The notes beneath the pieces were generated by a model. That model saw nothing but the letters and a program-made list of their open reading frames with translations, did no database searches and was not told where the DNA came from. The translations under genes were made by a program, and so were the position numbers. From contig DUMQ01000065.1 in NCBI GenBank assembly GCA_012839815.1, forward strand, positions 1 to 34,606: 34,606 nt of DNA, written 5' to 3'. The first letter of the stretch is position 1; the number at the start of each line of letters is the position of its first letter. Positions 16,701 to 25,990 of this stretch are shown one piece after another. The stretch is from Bacillota bacterium (GTDB lineage Bacteria; Bacillota; SHA-98; Ch115; JABLXJ01).

Positions 16701-19197
16701 GATCCAGGAAACCAAATGGCAGCATGCGATCCATGGTCTCGATCCAGAGCGCCAGGCGAGCAAGTTCCACAGCAAGCGGGTCGATATCTACCCCGTAGAT
16801 ACAGCGTTCCACTACATAGCGCTTCAACCGGGCGCGGAGCCTCGGCTCGAAGTCACCTGAATCAGGCGGGCAAGGCAGGAGTTCCTCGGAAAGGCGCCCG
16901 GTCTCCGGACGCCCCTCAGCGAGGGTTACTACGCTTTCATTCCCGTCACTGCGGATGCGACCGTGATGGTGCAGGCTTTGAACAAGCGCATCTGTAAGAA
17001 ACCTCAGGGCTGCTATGAGAAATGAACCCGAACCACAAGCCGGGTCGCAAACCTTGAGGGCGAGGATCTCTTCGGGAGTCTTGGGACTCCATTCCGCAGC
17101 CGGCGCGTCCTCATCTGGCAGGCTGTCGCTATCCGCAGGCGGATTGTAGGCAAGTGGATAAAGAGTTCGCCGGACTGTAGGGACTGCAAGCTGCGGGCGC
17201 GTGTAGAAAGTGCCGGCGCCCTTGCGCGTGCCTCCCCAGCGTACGAGAAACCATTCTCCGGGGAGCACTACCCGTGCAATGAACTTCGCTGCAGCCTGCT
17301 CACAGGCTTCCTCATATTCGCGAAGCGCAGTAGCACTCTTAGAACGGGGTCGTGGAACCTGCCTGGCAACCTTGACGGCGCGGAGCGCCCAATTTCGTGC
17401 CCGCTCGAAAGCGATGCGGCGAGTATCATCCTGCTCCTCATCGCCTCCTGGCGCGAATCCAATCATTCCTGCATCATTTTCATCCAGGCCTCCAGCATCT
17501 TCATCGCTGGCCCCGGCCAGGTTTTCGTCGGTCTCATTATCAACATCAGATTCATCGTCAGCCTCGGAATCACCAGCTTCTTCCTCCCCACCATTTTCCT
17601 CCGTAGCTAGCTGAGGTTTCGTTTTCTGCTTAAACTTCTCTACCAGCACTGCTACTGCATCATCATCCAGAGCCTCAAGCCTCGAAAGAGGTAGGGCAGG
17701 CTGATCACCCAGGTTCAGGAAGACGATAGGCTCCCCGGCGGGCGCCTGGCGTAACTCGAAGTCGAGGAGCCCTTCGTAAAGCATTCCTACATATTCCGAG
17801 GAGAGGTCTGAAAAATCCACCGGCGCGTCCATCCACGTTGAACCCCGGCCCTGTCGCACTTTGACACGGCTCCTGCACAGAAGATTCAAAATCCAGTAGA
17901 CTGCCGCGTCACTTGGGGAATTCTCAGGATCCTCGAAAACACTGAGTACGCGACGGACGGGATCATCGGAATCCTCATCCCCGGGCTCAAAGAGGTCGCC
18001 CCCATAGCGCGGTATTGGTAGGGCCTCATGAGGTGACCCCTCGTGGACAAGTCTGAAAAGGCCCAGTATCCGTGGCCAAGCGCTGAAACGATGATGTAAC
18101 CTATCGAAGCTCGCGCTGTTCATGCCGCCTCCGGCACGTTCGAGGGACTCCCGGAGGCCCCCAAGTCCGTAGGAGGAATGATAGATTGGGTTGTCGCGGG
18201 GCAAAAGATCTCTTGCCTCGGCAAATAAAATGATGACCATACGCATGACCATACGCGTTGCGGCAAGGTATATATCGCCGGGCTTTATACTGGAATCAAG
18301 GGCCTCGAGGGCTAACGTATGCTCCCGGATAAGAAGCTCCACTGCCTGCCGGACACGCTCGCCCAGCGTGACGGAAAGCTCCGCCTGCCCCTTGCGGGAA
18401 GCCTCGATGGCCGCAAGAAGCGGGGAGAGGCTGCCTTTACCTGGCGGAGTCAAGGCGGCGCGCCCGAGCAGGGCCCGGAGCGCGGTGACCTGCGGTCCCG
18501 GTTTCCCTTCTTCGAACCACAATGCGACGTCCCATTCAGCAAAGGCATCATAATCAAGCCCGGCATATATGAGACGCAACTGGTGCCCGTTAGTCAAGAG
18601 GGCGATTTTTTCGCCGGCGCTGCGTAACCATTCAATCACACGAGAGGTCATCCGTCGTCCCCGGCCGATCCCAAGGCGTATGCCTGTTCCGGATTCCACG
18701 AATACCGGGAGCACTGCTCCATGCGGCCCCTGCCAGATACGGCGAGGTTTCACTATCTCTCCCGTCATCGCCCGGTAGGACCATCTCGCGGACACCTGAG
18801 TACCTTTAAACCAAACTCCCTTATTGCCGGCATTAGAGGTTTCGATGGAGCCAGGGGGTTCGCCGCCGCCGGCGTAAGGGAGCTCGTCGGCGTCAAAAGG
18901 CTTATCGGCATCAGAAGGCTTGCCGGAGCTGGAGGAGCCACTAGACGCGAGCCCGAGAACCCCCTCAAGGATTGTGTCAAGAAAGTCTGCCAGAGCCTCG
19001 CGCTGGCCAGACAGTATGCGCATCACATCCCGGCGAAGGCGATCCTCAAGGTAACGCGGGAGGGGTGGAAGGTCTTCTGGGAAATACTCAGCCAGGCGCG
19101 AGGGCGCTATCAAGAGTCCTCCGTGTTTTAGCGACGCCCACCAACTATAGTCACCTTGGCTGCCGGATTCCGGATTGATATATTTACCAGGGGCCAT
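13750..19197 (-). CDS. Very large Eco57I/PglX-like adenine-N6 DNA methyltransferase (DrmMI-like)
   Basis: 1815 residues. SAM-binding motif I is VCDPACGSGSFLIAAL (about residue 719) and the catalytic motif IV is IVGNPPWDIQKP (about 1027), the gamma-type adenine methyltransferase order. A later AELYGLDWDDLAWIL is the usual Eco57I/PglX helix before the specificity region. The N-terminal 700 residues precede the methyltransferase and contain a strongly acidic linker at about 530-600 (Glu/Asp/Asn-rich), beyond the roughly 1200 residues usual in PglX. No PD-(D/E)XK motif is evident in the N-terminal part, but I cannot exclude one. Methylation probably protects host DNA, as DrmMI does. The start at 19197 follows GGGGAGGTAAG, 5 bases after the SNF2 stop. 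The tail ends in a basic run (KPKRRRRR). Confidence 0.85.
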   Translation of the reverse strand: MAPGKYINPESGSQGDYSWWASLKHGGLLIAPSRLAEYFPEDLPPLPRYLEDRLRRDVMRILSGQREALADFLDTILEGVLGLASSGSSSSGKPSDADKPFDADELPYAGGGEPPGSIETSNAGNKGVWFKGTQVSARWSYRAMTGEIVKPRRIWQGPHGAVLPVFVESGTGIRLGIGRGRRMTSRVIEWLRSAGEKIALLTNGHQLRLIYAGLDYDAFAEWDVALWFEEGKPGPQVTALRALLGRAALTPPGKGSLSPLLAAIEASRKGQAELSVTLGERVRQAVELLIREHTLALEALDSSIKPGDIYLAATRMVMRMVIILFAEARDLLPRDNPIYHSSYGLGGLRESLERAGGGMNSASFDRLHHRFSAWPRILGLFRLVHEGSPHEALPIPRYGGDLFEPGDEDSDDPVRRVLSVFEDPENSPSDAAVYWILNLLCRSRVKVRQGRGSTWMDAPVDFSDLSSEYVGMLYEGLLDFELRQAPAGEPIVFLNLGDQPALPLSRLEALDDDAVAVLVEKFKQKTKPQLATEENGGEEEAGDSEADDESDVDNETDENLAGASDEDAGGLDENDAGMIGFAPGGDEEQDDTRRIAFERARNWALRAVKVARQVPRPRSKSATALREYEEACEQAAAKFIARVVLPGEWFLVRWGGTRKGAGTFYTRPQLAVPTVRRTLYPLAYNPPADSDSLPDEDAPAAEWSPKTPEEILALKVCDPACGSGSFLIAALRFLTDALVQSLHHHGRIRSDGNESVVTLAEGRPETGRLSEELLPCPPDSGDFEPRLRARLKRYVVERCIYGVDIDPLAVELARLALWIETMDRMLPFGFLDHKIKVGNSLVGCWFDRFRDYPALAWEREGGDKSHSHGVHFPKEGWTKAIRAFRNKRIKSELRNWLETEAGQSVLLFPDLGKAPEELHSEAMKALEEIHALGVHESEERAAFYRERILRNPAFQRLKEAFDTWCAIWFWPADRLEEAPTPLNFMNPPEATQALVRELAGEYRFFHWELEFPDVFRAPGSGFDAIVGNPPWDIQKPNSKEFFSNIDPLYRTYGKQEALEKQGEYFSRSADDEHAWLSYCARFKALSNWVKRAGFPFGDGAEDSDRFSLGKGSDSLHSRWTSRRAGRKGYTDPRHPFRHQGSADINTYKMFLEQAHALLSEGGQMGLIVPSGIYTDKGTTALRKLFLARCRWRWLFGFENREGIFDIHRSFKFCPIVVQKGGETKAIHAAFMRRDLADWESGERYVTPYAREQVERFSPGTRAILEIRDKYDLQILEKIYANSVLLGDDSSEGWQIQYTREFDMTNDSHLFHPRPWWEERGYRPDEYGRWLKGRWHEGRPAGPRWEMEPGVILSQDGTAWIHEDEVEDIALPLYEGRMIGQFDFSQKGWVSGKGRGAKWREIPWETKVIEPQYIMSASDFVSFIEESVGNNWPFYLKVGFMGVGSATNTRSMFCTLLQSVPCGNAIPILRPVVGLSEKTCLPAILNSFCYDYALRARLGGINLNCFVIAETPVQSPQNWHARRPAILYAASLSWVHRLFAPSWMILAHKHSSTVRRDSIPWHRLWALTPHERLRLRCILDAIVAELYGLDWDDLAWILRDCDYPAEQLRDDAFTRNLDPKGFWRVDKERDPELRHTVLTLAAFQDLKSIIKSEGDRDKGIEAFCALNNGEGWMLPETLRLADLGLGHDERAKRAQPVRERMGDRFLRWQLEGSPEESWKECELHARNLLGEERFRTLMAGLTAEWSSTDQGIRGVHGTAIYPQFSGETPGLMQVAESPDTDARRLPGTQLALFPSGEKNLFGEDVIYPKPKRRRRR

Positions 19198-19202
19198 GCA
19201 CC

Positions 19203-22200
19203 TTACCTCCCCTCTCCTGGAAGTCTTATTTCTACCGCGACAGGGAATACCAGGGCCTTCCCTCGCAGCGCATAACGTTTAGGAATAATACCTCGAATGA
19301 CGCGTTCGCGCTCTCTTTGAAGTTGTTCCCGTAACTCCTCATAGTGGACCCGACGCCTCCGGAGTTCCTCTTCCTTTTCAGCAATGGAACGGTCTATCTC
19401 CTCTAACCGGCGATCTGCATCAAAGAGCACTCCCTGGAGGCGATCGGTCTTCAGCTCCGCGATTTCCTGTTCCAGGTGAGCGATTGAAAGCTGTTCCATA
19501 AGGGCCGAGATCTCGCCTTGTCTGCTCTGGAAGCGTTCGTTTTCTCGATTGAGCGCCGGAATCCTTTCCCGTTCGAGGAGCTCCGCAAGCTGTCTGGTTA
19601 ACTTGTTTGAAAGGTCTGATATGAGGCTGCGAATGTCACGTGAGACCTCATCCCAAATATCCCTAGCTTTTTCTATATCAGCCGGGTTAGGTATACCGCT
19701 AGGGGCGCGCAAAGCCGCCGCTGGCAAATGGGGGAGAGGTGTATCGATAGACCCGTCTCGCACAGGTATCTGAAGAGTCCGGACCCAGTGGTGAAAAGCC
19801 TCACGAAGCTCATTTACCGCAAGCTCCTCAACGGTAAGGAGGATAAGAGCATCGGCGCCATCGGGTACATCACCTCTCCGCACGGTCCAGCGCGTCACTC
19901 GCCCGCCAGCGCCAGGGAACCGCGCCCGGGCAAGCATAACCACCGCACGGCTTATAAGGGGATGGCCAAGATGGAGGAGTACTACCTCTTTTTCAGGCCT
20001 GAAAACCCGGCGCCCTCCGATATCCCGGATGAATCTGGAAGGGTCAAATATGATAGCTGGCAATGGGCCCTTCGCAGACTCTATACCCCCTCGACCTGCG
20101 CGAGAGCCGCCTATATCAAGCCGAAGGGCATCATCTATCAGGGCCTCCCACTCGTGGGGAATTGGCGATTTCAAGCGGAAACGTCCACCTGCATCGGGAC
20201 CCTCCAACCTCGGCCGCCCTGCGTTCAGTCCCAGGGCTGCATCCAGTGTCTCCCGCATGGTCTCAGGATCGAGATCTACCTCCCTTGCAAGGCCGCGGAG
20301 AGCCATAAGAGCTTCCCTGCCAGTCTCCTCTTCTCTAACCCTTGGCACATCGCCCCGGCCTCTTACGGCATTTAGCTGTGCCTCCAGGCTAGCGCGCACC
20401 AGGCTTGCCTCCTCACCAGCTACAAGCCTGCGCTCGATGGCGGAATCAAATACCTGGCCGGTCGAGCCCAGGTCCTCCCTGATCGTATGCACTTTCCCGA
20501 TAACATAGGCAAGAAATGAAAGATCAGCATCATCGTCCGTCGCAAAGTGATATACTACAACATCGCGTGCCTGGCCGTGCCTGTCGAGACGCCCATTTCG
20601 CTGTTCAAGGCGGGCCGGATTCCATGGGATATCATAATGTAGTATATAGCGCGCGGTCTCCTGGAGGTTTAGCCCTTCAGCAGCGGCATCGGTAGCGATA
20701 AGGATTCGTACAGGATCTCCCGGGTCGTTGAAGGCGGCCTTGATGGCTTCCCGTTCGCCTTCGTCCATACCGCCAAAGAGCACTCTGATAACACCTTCAT
20801 CAGGATAGCGAGTCGCAAGGCGGCTTTCTAGATAGTCGAGAGTGGTCTTGTACTCGGTAAAGATCACCAGCCGCTCGTCAGGCCGCCAACCGGCGCGGGT
20901 ACCGGCTTTCGCATGAGGGCTGTTTTCCACCTGCTCACTGGTCTGGTTGTTGGCGTCAGTGCTGGCGGCGGGAGGACCGGCGGTCACATCACTTGGGCTT
21001 GTCCTGAGTTTGTCCTCGATGAGGCTACAAAGCGCATCGAATCGGGCATCTTTGCGCGGGATGAGCTCGCACGAGCCCTCGCGCGGGATAGATTCGCATG
21101 AGCCCCTGCGCGAGATACTACCACATGAGGCGACGTTTCGCACAGAAACCGCATTATCCGGTCTCAACCCGAGAGCCTTCAGGGCATCATCAATTGCAGC
21201 CATCTCGCCGGTAATGTGGTGGGCAAATGGCCTCAACCACGCGCCGACAGTCAGCGCGGCATGGGCACCACGCGCTTCCGCCTCACGGTCATCGTGGGTT
21301 TCCTCCCGAACTGACTTCCTGGCAGCCTGCACCTCGTCCACACTGGCTTCACGTATCTCCCTGAGTCCATCACAATAGCGTCTCCACGAATCGGCAAATG
21401 TAACCGGACAGGAAAGGAGGCGCTTACCCAGCACTTCCACGGCAAATGAACCGGCAAGTTGCTCGTTTCTTCCGAGCGAGGAGACCAGAGAGCGTACTTT
21501 TTGCCGGAATGCCTCGAAAGCCCTGGATAACGCCCGTTCCTCTTGGCTCAGGTGCAAAGGCAAGGCCACAAGCGAACGTTCACAAAACAGCGGAGGATTT
21601 GCCCTGGCGTTTACCTCGCTTTTCAGCCGGCGGACAACTACTTGTTCGACCCGGCGCCTGTCGGCTTCCGTCAGTTCATTTTTTTGTGTGAACCGGACAG
21701 GGTCAAGGCATTCAAGGAGTCCAGTGAAGCTGCGGGTATGGCCATTATGAGGCGTCGCAGTGAGAAATAGCTTGTGTTCGAAATATGGGCTGATGGCACG
21801 GAGCATACGCGTAAGATCACTTTCCTCGCCCAACGGGGCCGGCGCTAAATTGTGGGCCTCATCGACGATCAAAAGGTCCCAGGGGAGGTGAGGCGAACCC
21901 TCAGGAACGCGGCAAGCCGCACGAAATTGTTCCAAAATATCGGGCTGTTTCAGATAATCATAAGAGGTTATGATCCGAGAAAAAGTCCTCCATGGATTTG
22001 CATCAAACCCCAGGCGCTTCTGCAGAGCGAAAGTGGCTGCGCGATCCACGATATCGAAGGGGATGGAGAACTTGTCCCTCATTTCCTGCTTCCACTGGAG
22101 TCGCAGGGATGCAGGGCATAGCACGAGGACCCGGCGCACACGCCGGCGGATCAAGAGTTCGGTGAGGATAAGCCCTGCTTCAATGGTCTTGCCAAGACCT

Positions 22201-22670
22201 ACGTCATCAGCCAGCAATAGCGCCACGCGTGGCATGCGTAACGCTTTAAGGAGCGGGACGAGTTGAAAATCCTCAATTTGAATTGCGCCGTGAAAAGGGG
22301 CAGTTAAAGGGCAAGAAGGGAACGAAGTCCCAGAAAATGGCAAGAGTGCAGTCCAGCGCACGGCACGCACCAGGACATCAAAATCATCTGGAAGCATCGG
22401 GTCTTCATTGATGATGCTGGGGAGCGCTGTGGGCTCGAGTAGACGTGCTCCAACCTCGCGTTCCCATATTACCTGCTCTTCCTGCGGGAATTCAGCGTCA
22501 AGATACTCGACCGTGACCAGGTGGAATCGCCCCTCAGATGAGCCGTCGAAGGGTTCCACCGCTGATATTATCCCGCGCCGGTTGCGTAGAGTTGCCAGCA
22601 TGCCTACGCGGGGCGGGGCGCCTGTTTTATCTGCGACCGGCGGGTCCCCGTGTCGCCCGGGAGTCGCCAT
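19203..22670 (-). CDS. SNF2-family helicase (DrmD-like)
   Basis: 1155 residues from the ATG at 22670 (MATPGRHGDPP), 16 bases after the preceding methyltransferase stop; the longer frame would overlap that gene by 140 bases and has no better ribosome site. It shows LADDVGLGKTIEAGLIL (Walker A, about residue 157), IVDEAHNLAP (about 268), LTATPHNG, and helicase C-terminal motifs RLVIFTEYKTTLDYLESRL, ATDAAAEGLNLQ and RNGRLDRHGQ (about 692). Residues about 1000-1150 form a long coiled coil (EELRRRRVHYEELREQLQRE). SNF2 enzymes translocate on double-stranded DNA without full unwinding. SNF2 next to a PglX-like methyltransferase is the mark of class 1 DISARM, in which DrmD has this place. Confidence 0.9.
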   Translation of the reverse strand: MATPGRHGDPPVADKTGAPPRVGMLATLRNRRGIISAVEPFDGSSEGRFHLVTVEYLDAEFPQEEQVIWEREVGARLLEPTALPSIINEDPMLPDDFDVLVRAVRWTALLPFSGTSFPSCPLTAPFHGAIQIEDFQLVPLLKALRMPRVALLLADDVGLGKTIEAGLILTELLIRRRVRRVLVLCPASLRLQWKQEMRDKFSIPFDIVDRAATFALQKRLGFDANPWRTFSRIITSYDYLKQPDILEQFRAACRVPEGSPHLPWDLLIVDEAHNLAPAPLGEESDLTRMLRAISPYFEHKLFLTATPHNGHTRSFTGLLECLDPVRFTQKNELTEADRRRVEQVVVRRLKSEVNARANPPLFCERSLVALPLHLSQEERALSRAFEAFRQKVRSLVSSLGRNEQLAGSFAVEVLGKRLLSCPVTFADSWRRYCDGLREIREASVDEVQAARKSVREETHDDREAEARGAHAALTVGAWLRPFAHHITGEMAAIDDALKALGLRPDNAVSVRNVASCGSISRRGSCESIPREGSCELIPRKDARFDALCSLIEDKLRTSPSDVTAGPPAASTDANNQTSEQVENSPHAKAGTRAGWRPDERLVIFTEYKTTLDYLESRLATRYPDEGVIRVLFGGMDEGEREAIKAAFNDPGDPVRILIATDAAAEGLNLQETARYILHYDIPWNPARLEQRNGRLDRHGQARDVVVYHFATDDDADLSFLAYVIGKVHTIREDLGSTGQVFDSAIERRLVAGEEASLVRASLEAQLNAVRGRGDVPRVREEETGREALMALRGLAREVDLDPETMRETLDAALGLNAGRPRLEGPDAGGRFRLKSPIPHEWEALIDDALRLDIGGSRAGRGGIESAKGPLPAIIFDPSRFIRDIGGRRVFRPEKEVVLLHLGHPLISRAVVMLARARFPGAGGRVTRWTVRRGDVPDGADALILLTVEELAVNELREAFHHWVRTLQIPVRDGSIDTPLPHLPAAALRAPSGIPNPADIEKARDIWDEVSRDIRSLISDLSNKLTRQLAELLERERIPALNRENERFQSRQGEISALMEQLSIAHLEQEIAELKTDRLQGVLFDADRRLEEIDRSIAEKEEELRRRRVHYEELREQLQRERERVIRGIIPKRYALRGKALVFPVAVEIRLPGEGR
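21054..21134. repeat. Three degenerate 27-bp tandem repeats in the SNF2 gene
   Basis: Units at 21054-21080, 21081-21107 and 21108-21134, each starting GCGCGGGAT or GCGCGAGAT, encode on the minus strand the 9-residue pattern (R)GSCESIPRE in about three copies, in the linker between the two RecA lobes. It is a plain expansion of a flexible linker. Confidence 0.75.
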
Positions 22671-22686
22671 ATTCCCTGACCTTGAA

Positions 22687-23871
22687 TCAAATCCACCCAA
22701 CTGGATTCCGCCTCCTATCTTCCTCCCACATCGCATAAACATCAATCTCGAGCGGAGGGCCAGGTGCAGCTCGCAAGAAATGATCGGCCTGCCTTTTCCC
22801 TCGTTTAGGAGAACCTGCAGCAACAACTCTATGAACCGCCCATCCTGTCTCAGCCAAAGACCTCTCCATAATCTCCAGAGGGTCTATTTTCCTGGAATTG
22901 ATGCAGCCAAACCTGATAGCCATTGTTGCCCCTGGAGTACATAGAGCTCCTACATTTTTCCAGGTTTCATGTAGCTCGTCGCAGAACTTTTCTGGGTTTG
23001 TGTGGCTCATCTGGCCATCAACTGAATAATCTACGACGGGCGGCCCGCCGAGGAACCAGTTTCTCACCCATTGGTCTGGGACGTAAGTCTTCATCCCGAA
23101 ATATGGCGGAGAAGTGATCACCCAGGAAAACCCGCGCACCTGCCCGTCAAAGAGCTGCCGGATACGGGCTATGATGCCGGGGTTCCTGCTATCCCCGGAT
23201 AGAATTTGACCCGGGACGGAGGGCAACGCTTCACCATAATATCTCTCAGCTCTTATACGTATCACTTCCAGGACGTCTACCTTTCTCGGCAATAACGAGT
23301 TCTCTCGCCAGAAACGCACACTGTATGCAGGCTTAGGCGCATATGTCCTGGGGGCCTGGTTGGAGAAATACGACGGGTATGACCTGCTCTGCGGGCCATG
23401 CAAAGCCCCCAGAATTATTGCTCTGAGGGCAATTCTTGCAGGAGACCGGCAGTCTGCGAGTAGTGCCTCCCGCAGACGACAGAGATCCTTCAAAACACTC
23501 TGGTGATAAGCCAGTTCCCAAAACTCGCCGCATGGGACATCCTCAGGTTCCGCCCGCTCATCGAGGGCTCGCCTCGCAGCATCCATTATTTCCTCAACAG
23601 ATGGGCTTACCAGCTTCGCCTGGGATAACGCCACGGCGACTGGGCTGCTATCTACCCCGATTGTCGGGAGTCCGAGGAGCCTTGCAGCGAAATTCGTAGT
23701 CCCACGGCCGCAAAAGGGGTCCAGCACCCACTCACCAGCTTGCGCGGCAGAACCTAGAATGCCGAGCGGAAAGTCGAGGGGGAACATAGTGAAATAGGGG
23801 CAAATCGCATTTAGGCGCGCTTCTGGCGCTCTGCTCCCGTTATTGAGAGGGTTTTGGACCGGCTTTGACAT
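22687..23871 (-). CDS. TSPPY-type DNA methyltransferase
   Basis: 394 residues from the ATG at 23871 (MSKPVQNP), chosen because AGGGGGAC lies just upstream; this start overlaps the HerA 3' end by 32 bases. Motif I is VLDPFCGRGTTNFAARLLG (about residue 51) and catalytic motif IV is ITSPPYFGMKTYV (about 254). DPFCGxGTT with TSPPY is typical of N4-cytosine or N6-adenine enzymes of the N6_N4_Mtase group, with motif I placed before motif IV, opposite to the usual beta order. Between them is a region of about 150 residues that may recognise the target. It is distinct in class from the giant enzyme in the same operon, so two marks may be laid. Cytosine N4 or adenine N6 cannot be decided from the motif alone. 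Confidence 0.85.
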   Translation of the reverse strand: MSKPVQNPLNNGSRAPEARLNAICPYFTMFPLDFPLGILGSAAQAGEWVLDPFCGRGTTNFAARLLGLPTIGVDSSPVAVALSQAKLVSPSVEEIMDAARRALDERAEPEDVPCGEFWELAYHQSVLKDLCRLREALLADCRSPARIALRAIILGALHGPQSRSYPSYFSNQAPRTYAPKPAYSVRFWRENSLLPRKVDVLEVIRIRAERYYGEALPSVPGQILSGDSRNPGIIARIRQLFDGQVRGFSWVITSPPYFGMKTYVPDQWVRNWFLGGPPVVDYSVDGQMSHTNPEKFCDELHETWKNVGALCTPGATMAIRFGCINSRKIDPLEIMERSLAETGWAVHRVVAAGSPKRGKRQADHFLRAAPGPPLEIDVYAMWEEDRRRNPVGWI

Positions 23872-25960
23872 ATGTTGTCCCCCTCTCATTCCTGAAAGAA
23901 TGCCACTCCTTATTCTGTTCACCGAATACCTCACTAAGAAGTCTGGGCACGAGATTATATGCAAGGCTATCCCGATCGTCAAGATTCTCCGGCAAAAAAC
24001 CGAACAGAACTGCCTTCAGCTGGCCCCATGCGACGCCGTCCTCACGCATTCGACTCACTAGGTCAGCTCTCTCCTCCCTGAATCGGTGTATAGCTTTTCG
24101 CTTATAAGTCTCGAGCACGTCGATGGGTTCCCCGCTTTCAGGGCCATCACCGGGTTCGTGTCCGGCCTTGGAGGTCAGCGAGACTGTTCTCTCCCCTGTT
24201 CCTTCCTCCGCTGGCCTCAGAGCCTCCTCGAACTCCCGCCGGAGCCTGCGCGCATATATATCAATGGCCGGGCGGTTGTACTTCGGATCCTGGGTACTTA
24301 CCTCTGATTCGAATGACAGGGCGCGTATCGAGACAGGATATGCGCGGCCACCCGCTGAACTCCAGAAAATCCCATGTCCGGGGATTGGCTCGTTCAAGAG
24401 TGAACTAAGCAGGTCCTCACTAAAGTGAGCGTTTGCCTTCCTCACATTTTGCAAATCCACTGCCGATAAGAGGTGGAAGACAAACCAATTATCTCCCTGG
24501 CTCAATATCTCTACTGGGATACTCCCGGGTTGCTGCGTGATCAGCACTGCGCCAAGGTCGTATTTTCTGCCCTCCTTAACCCAGGCGATGTATGGCTCAG
24601 CCCCAGACTTTTCTTCAATCAGGACAGACTGGGCTTCTTCCACAACAGCGATGGTGGGGATGGTCCTGGGTTCTGCGGCGGTAAATTCTTCCTGGTTTCT
24701 ATCAAATATCCGCCTGAGAATGAGTCCGCTCAAGACCAGCGCCTGCTCACCCCGCATCTGTGATACATCTACTATGCACAGCTTCCCCTCTGATAGAGCT
24801 TTGAGTAGCATATCCATCAGTTGGCTGCTCCTATCGTGCAGCATGCGCACAATCGCCGTCATGTTGCTGCGAGCTGCTATTGCTTCTGCCTCCTGCCTTG
24901 ATTCATCCAGGCTGAGCAGGCCGGCTATCTCTTCAAGAGCTGCATCATTTCCATGCCGGTCGATCAGGTCGACAAGAGCCGTCCAGCGATCCTGGCTCAA
25001 TCCACGTAGCTTTCTGACGTTTTGCTGATCCTGCTTCTCCGGAGATAAGGCAATCGAAATCACATCCGACGGGCGTAACCTCCGGATATCGAGTCTTACG
25101 CTTCCCGCCACAAAAGATTGGTAAAAGTCGCTGGGAGCCTTTCTAGAGGTGAAAACCACAAGCCTCTCCTGCAAGGCCGGGACATCGCATAAGCCAGGCC
25201 TGTTCTTGTCATCAGGCCAGAAATATTCCCCATCCCGGTCAAATAGGACCGTACCGACCGGGACTAACTTGCCGCCTCGCTTTTCCACCATAGGAGTTGT
25301 TGAGTATAGCTTGCTAAACAATAACTTATTGAGGTTGGATTTACCGAAGCCTGCCCGCGCAAAGATGAAGGTCCTTCTTGAGACAAGTTTCGTAACAGGG
25401 AATTTGACGAGCACCTCGGGTGTTAGAACCTGCATCCATGCTTCCGGGTTAAAGTCTGGGTGGTCTCCGGCAAAAACATATTCACCAAGAGAAAAATACC
25501 CTATTGGAACTCCTTCGTCATTATGGCCTGCAATTTCCCGGAGGACTTCATCAGAAGGGAAAGCAACAGGGCTCCCGACATGAGGCAGGCGCCTGTGTGA
25601 AGGGACGAATGTAAGTTTCTCGCCATTATGTCGCAGGACGCCCAGCACGCGAATATTTACCCTGTACTTAAGGTATTGTTCCCGGAGATCCTCCGGCACC
25701 GGGCGATCTTCCCGCACAGCCCGGATGTTGAATTCCTCACCGGCTCCGGTTGACAGGCGCCCTTCCGCAGATAACGAGCTTATCCTGCCCAGGACTGCCT
25801 CCTCCGGAGTCTCCAGTTGTACAAGCAGGAATTGCCCGTGCATGGGGAGGTTCTGGAACTCATTTCGATACGGAAGAACCAGATCAGCATGAAATTCCAG
25901 CCCGCCCTCAGTGAAACCACGGAATACCCCCACGATCTTATCCCTGGGGAAGAGAGTCAT
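23840..25960 (-). CDS. herA: HerA-family DNA-translocating ATPase
   Basis: About 706 residues from the ATG at 25960 (MTLFPRDKIVGVF), with a run of G residues about 11 bases upstream; a GTG at 25972 adds four residues. The N-terminal 170 residues look like a HAS beta-barrel (DKIVGVFRGF, PMHGQFLLVQL, EAVLGRISSL). Walker A is ARAGFGKSNLNKLL (about 200), Walker B VVEEAQSVL (about 440), and GAVLITQQPGSIP is the sensor region typical of HerA/FtsK-type pumps. The C-terminal 150 residues are unlike standard HerA and end in EVFGEQNKEWHSFRNERGTT. HerA forms a hexamer and drives NurA along DNA; its nuclease partner is directly upstream, 30 bases away. In archaea the pair works with Mre11-Rad50 in end resection; in bacteria it also occurs in antiviral loci such as this one. 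Confidence 0.88.
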   Translation of the reverse strand: MTLFPRDKIVGVFRGFTEGGLEFHADLVLPYRNEFQNLPMHGQFLLVQLETPEEAVLGRISSLSAEGRLSTGAGEEFNIRAVREDRPVPEDLREQYLKYRVNIRVLGVLRHNGEKLTFVPSHRRLPHVGSPVAFPSDEVLREIAGHNDEGVPIGYFSLGEYVFAGDHPDFNPEAWMQVLTPEVLVKFPVTKLVSRRTFIFARAGFGKSNLNKLLFSKLYSTTPMVEKRGGKLVPVGTVLFDRDGEYFWPDDKNRPGLCDVPALQERLVVFTSRKAPSDFYQSFVAGSVRLDIRRLRPSDVISIALSPEKQDQQNVRKLRGLSQDRWTALVDLIDRHGNDAALEEIAGLLSLDESRQEAEAIAARSNMTAIVRMLHDRSSQLMDMLLKALSEGKLCIVDVSQMRGEQALVLSGLILRRIFDRNQEEFTAAEPRTIPTIAVVEEAQSVLIEEKSGAEPYIAWVKEGRKYDLGAVLITQQPGSIPVEILSQGDNWFVFHLLSAVDLQNVRKANAHFSEDLLSSLLNEPIPGHGIFWSSAGGRAYPVSIRALSFESEVSTQDPKYNRPAIDIYARRLRREFEEALRPAEEGTGERTVSLTSKAGHEPGDGPESGEPIDVLETYKRKAIHRFREERADLVSRMREDGVAWGQLKAVLFGFLPENLDDRDSLAYNLVPRLLSEVFGEQNKEWHSFRNERGTTYVKAGPKPSQ

Positions 25961-25990
25961 AGCCAGAACCACCCCCTGATGCTCATAGCT

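Noticed and set aside
18191-19131. + strand frames of 100 to 136 codons
   Set aside because: Shadow frames of the methyltransferase N-terminal part; compositionally biased and without motifs.
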